In this document: positions 59,463 through 64,000 of the stretch, one piece after another
Numbering within the stretch: the first letter of the stretch is position 1
Layout: each line of letters opens with the position of its first letter
Assembly (NCBI RefSeq): GCF_902826555.1
Contig: NZ_CADEFI010000004.1
Span: forward strand, 87,838-151,837
DNA from: an uncultured Hyphomicrobium sp.
GTDB lineage: Bacteria > Pseudomonadota > Alphaproteobacteria > Rhizobiales > Hyphomicrobiaceae
Length of the DNA: 64,000 bases
Reading direction: 5' to 3'
Position numbers and translations under genes: made by a program
Notes under the pieces: model-generated
Told to the model about the DNA's origin: nothing
The model's database searches: none
Seen by the model: only the letters and a program-made list of their open reading frames with translations

Positions 59463-61673
59463 ATGTCTAAGTGTGCGTCGAGGCGGCTGCTGCTTGCTGC
59501 CGGTGTCATTTGCTCGGTAAGTGCGTCTGCATCCGCACAAGAAATCCTTCTCGACGGCATCGTCGTGACATCCACCAAAACCGAGGAGAGCGCCATCGAC
59601 GCGCTTTCAGGATCGAGCGCGGTCAACCGTGAGCAGCTGGACGAGCAGTTCAATGCCGACCGCGTGTCGGAGGTCCTGCGCACGATCCCGGGCGTGACAA
59701 CCCAGGAGACCGCCGGCGACACGGCAACGGCGATCAACATCCGCGGCCTTCAGGATTTCGGGCGAGTGAACGTGCTGGTGGACGGCGCCCGCCAGAACTT
59801 CCAGCGCTCGGGTCACAGCGCCAACGGCGTCTTCTACATCGAGCCTGAGATGATCAAGCGCGTCGACATCACGCGCGGTCCGACGGCGACGATCTACGGC
59901 TCCGGCGCCATCGGCGGCGTCGCTGCCTTCGAGACACTCGACGCCGACGACATCCTGAAGCCCGGCGAATACGCCGCAGTGCAGTCGAAGACGAGCTACG
60001 GCACGAACGGAAATGAAAAGCTCGCCAGCGGCACGACGGCCGTCAAAGTCGGAAACTTCGACATCCTGGGCCAGTTCAACGGCCGTTGGAACAACGATTA
60101 CGAGGACGGCGACGGCAACGATGTGCCCGGCTCGAACGACGAGACCGACTCCAAGCTGGTCAAAATGCGGATCCGTCCCGGCGAGGGCCAGCAGATCACG
60201 GCCTCGCTGATCGACTACAATTCCGCCTTCACCGACGAGATCGAGGGCGGCGGCGCGTCGGTAAATTACGACAGCGAAGTCGAAAATCGCCAGTATACGC
60301 TCGGCTATACGTTCAAGAGCCCCACCAACCCGCTGATCGACTTCAGCGGAAAGATCTACCGCAACGAGACCAATGTCGATCAGACGCGCTTGAGCACGGG
60401 CGACGCGAGCTACATGTCGCTGACCAATGCCCCTGGCGCCATCACATGCGGCGCTGCATTCTCCGATCCGCCTCCCTCGCCGCCCCTGACGACGAACATC
60501 CCCTGCTTCTACATCAGCGGCGTCAATCCGGCCGGCGCCCAGCGGAGCTTCAACGCCGAAACCGACGGTTTCGATGTCTTCAACACGTCGCGCTTCAACG
60601 CAGCCAGCGGTGTCGACGTCGCGCTCACCTACGGCGTCGATGGCTTCCGCGACCAGGTGGACACGGTCGACGCCACGGGCAGCGGCGACGAGTTCACTCC
60701 TTCGGGAGAGCGCAACATCTGGGGCAGCTTCGTACAAAGCAAGATCACGTTCTTTGACATCGTCGATGTGATCGGCGCGCTGCGCTACGATAATTACGAG
60801 CTCGACGGCAACGGGGTGAATGTCCAGGACGAGCACGTCTCGCCCAAGGTCACCCTTGCCGTGACGCCGGTCCAGGGCGTGACGGTGTTCGGCACCTGGG
60901 CCGAGGGCTTCCGGGCGCCGGCGCTCTCGGAGACGCTGATGAGCGGTACCCATCCCGTCTTTGCGAACTTCCAGATCCGCCCCAATCCGGAGCTCAAGCC
61001 CGAGGTCGCACAGAACGTCGAAGGCGGCGTCAACCTGAAGTTCGACAACGTAATCACCACCGGCGACCGCTTCCGGGCCAAGGTGACCGCATTCCGCAAC
61101 GAGGTCAGCGACTATATCGATATCGTGAGCGTCGATGGACCGATCGACGAAATGGAATTCGGCATGGTGATCCGCGGCACGTTCCGCAAATTCTTCGGCG
61201 TACCATTCTTCGAGGACGACTACGTCCAATACCAGAACGTCAACAACGCGACGCTGGACGGTATCGAGCTCGAGGCGTTCTATGACGCGGGGCAGTGGTT
61301 CGCGGGCGTCAACGCACACCGCATCCGCGGCAAGAACGATGACACAGGTCTCGGCCTCTACTCGGTACCGGCGGATCAGATTACAGTGACGGCCGGTTTC
61401 CGGGCATTCGACGAAAAGCTTGTGGCGGGCGGCCGCGTGCGCTTTGTCGCCGAGCAGGATCGTTTCGAGGAAGGCGACACCAGGGCCTTCCAGCACACCG
61501 ACCCCTACAACGTCGTCGATCTCTTCGCTCAGTACGAGGCCACCGCAAATACGACCTTGAACCTCAATATCGACAACGTGTTCGACGAGACGTACCGCCA
61601 GCATCTCGATCAGTACAACAGCCCGGGTATCGGCGCACGCGTCGGGTTGACCATGCGGTTCGGAGCCGACTAG
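59463..61673 (+). CDS. hmuR: TonB-dependent heme receptor HmuR
   Basis: The 736-aa outer-membrane receptor has a signal peptide (ASASAQE, about residue 26), a TonB box-like ILLDGIVVTSTKTEE, a plug domain (VSEVLRTIPGVTTQ; NIRGLQDFGRVNVLVDGARQ) and a barrel with the heme-receptor-type FRAPALSE and NPELKPE segments. It faces hmuTUV and precedes heme-oxygenase-like, hutX and tonB genes, so heme or hemoprotein is the substrate. The ATG 59463 is preceded by GGTGAG. Iron control through the IRO upstream is expected. Confidence 0.92.
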   Translation: MSKCASRRLLLAAGVICSVSASASAQEILLDGIVVTSTKTEESAIDALSGSSAVNREQLDEQFNADRVSEVLRTIPGVTTQETAGDTATAINIRGLQDFGRVNVLVDGARQNFQRSGHSANGVFYIEPEMIKRVDITRGPTATIYGSGAIGGVAAFETLDADDILKPGEYAAVQSKTSYGTNGNEKLASGTTAVKVGNFDILGQFNGRWNNDYEDGDGNDVPGSNDETDSKLVKMRIRPGEGQQITASLIDYNSAFTDEIEGGGASVNYDSEVENRQYTLGYTFKSPTNPLIDFSGKIYRNETNVDQTRLSTGDASYMSLTNAPGAITCGAAFSDPPPSPPLTTNIPCFYISGVNPAGAQRSFNAETDGFDVFNTSRFNAASGVDVALTYGVDGFRDQVDTVDATGSGDEFTPSGERNIWGSFVQSKITFFDIVDVIGALRYDNYELDGNGVNVQDEHVSPKVTLAVTPVQGVTVFGTWAEGFRAPALSETLMSGTHPVFANFQIRPNPELKPEVAQNVEGGVNLKFDNVITTGDRFRAKVTAFRNEVSDYIDIVSVDGPIDEMEFGMVIRGTFRKFFGVPFFEDDYVQYQNVNNATLDGIELEAFYDAGQWFAGVNAHRIRGKNDDTGLGLYSVPADQITVTAGFRAFDEKLVAGGRVRFVAEQDRFEEGDTRAFQHTDPYNVVDLFAQYEATANTTLNLNIDNVFDETYRQHLDQYNSPGIGARVGLTMRFGAD

Positions 61674-61700
61674 GCCCCGAAAACAGCGCCGAAGCACGTT

Positions 61701-61731
61701 GACCGCGGTCTCTGAAAACGAGGCCGCGGTC
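61701..61731 (+). other. Intercistronic hairpin between hmuR and the heme-oxygenase gene
   Basis: A 12-bp stem (outer arms GACCGCGG and CCGCGGTC, continuing inward with one G-U pair) with a 7-base loop begins 28 bases after the receptor stop. There is only a short TTTG after it. It may reduce read-through or protect the hmuR mRNA 3' end. Confidence 0.65.
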
Positions 61732-61768
61732 GTCCGTTTGACTGCAAAAGAAAAAGGAGATCGCGTCC

Positions 61769-62107
61769 ATGTTCATCGCCATGAACCGCTTCAAGGTGAT
61801 CAAAGGCTCGGAGAAGGATTTCGAGCACGTTTGGCTGTCCCGCGATACGCACCTCAACGAGATGGCAGGTTTCGTCGAGTTCCACCTGTTGAAGGGTCCG
61901 GAGCGCGAGGATCACGTCCTCTACTCCTCGCACACGATCTGGCGCTCGTTCGCCGATTTCGAGGCCTGGACCAAGTCGGAGCAGTTCCGTAAAGCCCACG
62001 CCGGCGCGGGCGGCAACGCACCGCTCTATCTCGGTCATCCGGAGTTCGAGGGCTTCCACGTCCTGCAGACCGTCACGTCGGACGGCCGGCGCATCGCTGC
62101 GGAGTGA
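61769..62107 (+). CDS. IsdG/HmuQ-like heme-degrading monooxygenase
   Basis: The 112-aa protein is an ABM-fold monooxygenase (MNRFKVIKGSEKDFEHVW; PGREDH-like loop; HTIWRSFADFEAWTKSE) of the kind that breaks down heme in Bradyrhizobium (HmuQ/HmuD) and Staphylococcus (IsdG). It would release iron from imported heme in the cytoplasm. AAGGAG lies upstream of ATG 61769; ATG 61781 is an alternative. It overlaps hutX by one base. Confidence 0.82.
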   Translation: MFIAMNRFKVIKGSEKDFEHVWLSRDTHLNEMAGFVEFHLLKGPEREDHVLYSSHTIWRSFADFEAWTKSEQFRKAHAGAGGNAPLYLGHPEFEGFHVLQTVTSDGRRIAAE

Positions 62108-62634
62108 TGGCCATGACTGCCGAGATCGAGACCAAGGCCGAACGCCCGACACTGGTCGAGCGGCTGGCCGGAAACGCAGACGGCATTCTGGAGCAGATCG
62201 CCTCTGAGTACGGCGTCAGCACCTTGGATGTCGTGCGCGCGTTGCCGGAAGCTCACCGAACGGTGATCGATGGCACGCGCTTCGCCGACGTGATGAAAGC
62301 CATCGAAGGCTGGGGTCCGGTGCTCTTCATCGTGCATACGCGACACATCGTGCTCGAATGTGAGGGGCCATTACCGCCCGGCACCTTCGCCCGCGGCTAC
62401 TACAATATCCACGGAGACAGCCCCATCGGCGGCCATATCCGCGCCGAGAACTGCAAAGCCGTCGTGTTCGTCTCGCGGCCGTTCATGGGTCGCGAGTCGC
62501 GCTCCGTACAGTTCTTCAGCGAGGACGGCGAGGCGATGTTCAAGATTTTCGTGCGCCGCGACGAAGCCCGCAATCTGATTGCAGAGCAGGTCGAACGCTT
62601 TGACGCACTCCGGCACGAGTTGAATTCACGCTGA
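62107..62634 (+). CDS. hutX: Heme utilisation cytosolic carrier protein HutX
   Basis: The 175-aa protein matches HutX/HuvX, which carries heme in the cytoplasm and can pass it to degrading enzymes: VSTLDVVRALPEAHRTVI, a GPVLFIVHTRHIVLECEG segment and ENCKAVVFVSRPFMGRESRSV. ATG 62107 overlaps the previous stop as TGATG; a GTG one codon earlier and an ATG at 62113 are also possible. The position between the heme oxygenase and tonB supports the role. Confidence 0.9.
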   Translation: MAMTAEIETKAERPTLVERLAGNADGILEQIASEYGVSTLDVVRALPEAHRTVIDGTRFADVMKAIEGWGPVLFIVHTRHIVLECEGPLPPGTFARGYYNIHGDSPIGGHIRAENCKAVVFVSRPFMGRESRSVQFFSEDGEAMFKIFVRRDEARNLIAEQVERFDALRHELNSR

Positions 62635-62658
62635 ACTGTCGGCACGGGAGCCGGGATC

Positions 62659-63654
62659 GTGGCCAGCGCAGACATGGCGATGTCTCATGCTTACGACGAG
62701 GTCGGCTCCGCCGGCTGGATAGAGACGATCCTGCCGCGCGAGATGCGCACGATGCTCGCCGGCGAGAGGATCCGCTCTCGAACGACCTTCGTCTGCGCCG
62801 CCGTTGCCCTTGTCGTTCACGCCGCAATCGGACTGGCCTTCAACGTCTGGGCGATCCGCGACACCGGCGCGCTCGTGATACCGACGGATGCGATCAGCGT
62901 GGAGTGGCTGGCGTCCGACGTCGTGGAGCAGATGGCGACGCCGGAGGCGAGTGCCAGCCCCGCGGCGGCATCCGCGGTCGCGCCCGTCAAAGGCTCCGCG
63001 GCCGAAAGCACTGCTGCCGCGGCGCCCGCCGAGCCAGAAAAACGGCAGGAAGAACCCGACCATCCTCAACCGGTCGCGGAGGCTGAGCCGCCGAAGCAAA
63101 CGGCAGAGGCGCCGGCGTTGCCCGTTTTCGAGCCGCCATCCGACATTGTTATGCCGTCGATGCCGGAGCCCGCCTCCGAGACACCCGAGCCTGCCCAGCC
63201 CAGACGGGTGGCTGAGCAAGATGAGAAGCGGCAACGCGACGCCCCGGTACGCCCGCGGGAAACGAAGCCGGAAAAGAAGACCGCGAACGACAAGAAAGCC
63301 GAGCGTGCGGCGAAGCAGGGCGGCGCGCAATCCAGTGGTCAGGCCAGCAGTCGCAGCGCACCGGCTCGCGCCTCGGCCAGCGCAGGCGACATCAGCGGCT
63401 ATGCGGCTCGCGTACGGGCCCGCGTCGCGGCCAACCGGCCATCCGGACGCGGCATGCGCGGCACGGCGGTCGTCTCGTTCGGCGTTTCCAAGGGCGGCGG
63501 CCTGACGTACGTGCGGCTTGCACGCTCGTCCGGAAATGCAAGTCTCGATCAGGCGGCGCTCGCCGCGGTCAGGCGCGCGGCACCATTTCCTCCGCCGCCC
63601 GCGGGCGCATCCTCCGGTCAGCTTCGGTTTTCGACACCGTTCTATTTCCGCTGA
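62659..63654 (+). CDS. Second TonB-type energy transducer of the heme system
   Basis: The 331-aa protein has a cytoplasmic N-terminus, a membrane helix (TTFVCAAVALVVHAAIGLAF, about 35-55), a long Pro/Ala/Glu-rich periplasmic spacer with Lys-rich segments and a C-terminal TonB domain with GYAARVRARVAANRPSGR and GTAVVSFGV, ending FSTPFYFR. GTG 62659 has GGGAG upstream. It is only distantly similar to the TonB at 37107 and probably serves HmuR. No exbBD accompanies it, so it likely shares the 36-kb motor. Confidence 0.9.
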   Translation: MASADMAMSHAYDEVGSAGWIETILPREMRTMLAGERIRSRTTFVCAAVALVVHAAIGLAFNVWAIRDTGALVIPTDAISVEWLASDVVEQMATPEASASPAAASAVAPVKGSAAESTAAAAPAEPEKRQEEPDHPQPVAEAEPPKQTAEAPALPVFEPPSDIVMPSMPEPASETPEPAQPRRVAEQDEKRQRDAPVRPRETKPEKKTANDKKAERAAKQGGAQSSGQASSRSAPARASASAGDISGYAARVRARVAANRPSGRGMRGTAVVSFGVSKGGGLTYVRLARSSGNASLDQAALAAVRRAAPFPPPPAGASSGQLRFSTPFYFR

Positions 63655-63664
63655 GGAACCGAAC

Positions 63665-64000
63665 TCATTCGGTCTTCAGGCCAAGCTCGGTCGCGGCGGC
63701 CGAAATCGTGGCCGATGCCGCCGCCTCGTCCTTGAATACATCGAGCGCTTTCCGGAAAGCCGCGACCGCGACCTCCTTCTCTCCCAGCACGACACGAGAG
63801 CGCATGAGGCGCGTCCATCCGTCGACATCCCGCGGAGAGCTTTCCAGGCGCGCGGCCAATCGATCGACCATCGATCGGATCGCCGCATCGGTCTCATGCG
63901 GCGGCATCCCTTGCGCTCCGGTTGCATCGATGCCTGATCCACCGTCCCCCGCAGCGCCGGTCCGATCCTGAGAAGACGCGACGGCGTCCGGATTGCCGCC
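63665..64000 (-). CDS. ccmI: CcmI-like cytochrome c biogenesis TPR protein, C-terminal part (truncated by window end)
   Basis: The last 80 codons from ATG 63907 encode a TPR-type C-terminus (IRSMVDRLAARLESSPRDVDGWTRLMRS; KEVAVAAFRKALDVF) typical of CcmI/CycH, and the frame remains open to the window end with a Gly/Asp/Ala-rich linker. CcmI holds apocytochrome c for heme ligation. Only the C-terminal region is seen, so the assignment is moderate. It converges with the TonB gene, with ten bases between the stop codons. Confidence 0.7.
   Translation of the reverse strand, partial: GGNPDAVASSQDRTGAAGDGGSGIDATGAQGMPPHETDAAIRSMVDRLAARLESSPRDVDGWTRLMRSRVVLGEKEVAVAAFRKALDVFKDEAAASATISAAATELGLKTE

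Noticed and set aside
59607-61697. A 696-codon minus-strand open frame opposite hmuR
   Set aside because: It is antisense to a clear TonB receptor and lacks any recognisable motif.
61701-61731. Rho-independent terminator closing the hmuR gene
   Set aside because: No T run follows the stem, and the downstream heme genes are closely packed on the same strand, so only an intercistronic hairpin is claimed.
1-64000. CRISPR array, insertion sequence, prophage, rRNA or tRNA
   Set aside because: No regularly spaced direct repeats, transposase or phage genes, and no recognisable rRNA or tRNA cloverleaf sequence were seen on reading.

Overview
The window is high-GC DNA (about 60-65% by eye), densely packed with genes. 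It comes from an alphaproteobacterium of the Hyphomicrobiales, very probably Hyphomicrobium or a close relative. Three signs support this. The ftcR-flgE-flgK-flgL-flaF-flbT-flgD-fliQ-flhA-fliR order is the rhizobial/Brucella flagellar layout. The D-glycerate dehydrogenase at 30569-31537 is, from memory, nearly the Hyphomicrobium methylovorum enzyme, with catalytic Arg241/Glu270/His288, which points to serine-cycle methylotrophy. A canonical RirA-type TGA-N9-TCA operator lies in the heme-uptake region. I saw no rRNA, tRNA, CRISPR array, insertion sequence or prophage.

Layout. 1-12.6 kb: flagellar export, rod, hook and filament-junction genes; fliI is on + and the rest form a long minus-strand operon headed by the regulator ftcR, with many 4-bp ATGA overlaps. 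12.9-21.8 kb: a phospho-signalling island. A minus-strand operon (membrane FHA protein, second FHA protein, PP2C phosphatase, HPD-motif J-like protein) is divergent from a transmembrane Ser/Thr kinase with a seven-bladed WD40 propeller. Two paralogous secreted TPR proteins and a membrane-anchored nuclease-like protein follow. 22-32.2 kb: a D-lactate/glycolate-type FAD oxidase, two DUF2541-like secreted proteins, then housekeeping genes (mutL, rsmD, rluB, tadA), a patatin-like lipase and hydroxypyruvate reductase.

32.3-38.2 kb: a TonB-dependent receptor of unknown substrate, divergent from a secreted protein plus exbB-exbD-tonB across a 0.7-kb AT-richer region with GGGAA/TTCCC palindromes, then a 50-residue secreted peptide. 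38.2-54 kb: a large MscS-type channel, an FAH-family hydrolase beside a probable haloacetate dehalogenase, a zinc phospholipase C-like/HhH fusion, an orphan membrane protein with a signal-less BtuF-like protein, an L,D-transpeptidase, an AapJ-like binding protein, a nucleotide-transporter-like permease and a cytosolic VIT-VWA protein paired with a MerR regulator. 54.4-56.3 kb: a three-gene pterin operon (pteridine reductase-like SDR, FolB fused to an extra domain, PTPS/QueD), divergent from merR across a perfect 10-bp dyad. 56.3-63.7 kb: heme acquisition (hmuTUV; heme receptor, IsdG-like heme oxygenase, hutX and a second tonB). The window ends inside a ccmI-like gene.

The best candidates for undescribed biology are the kinase/PP2C/two-FHA/J-like module without type VI secretion genes, the MerR + cytosolic VIT-VWA pair, and the pterin operon with its FolB fusion. 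All functions are inferred from motifs read by eye; no database search was run.
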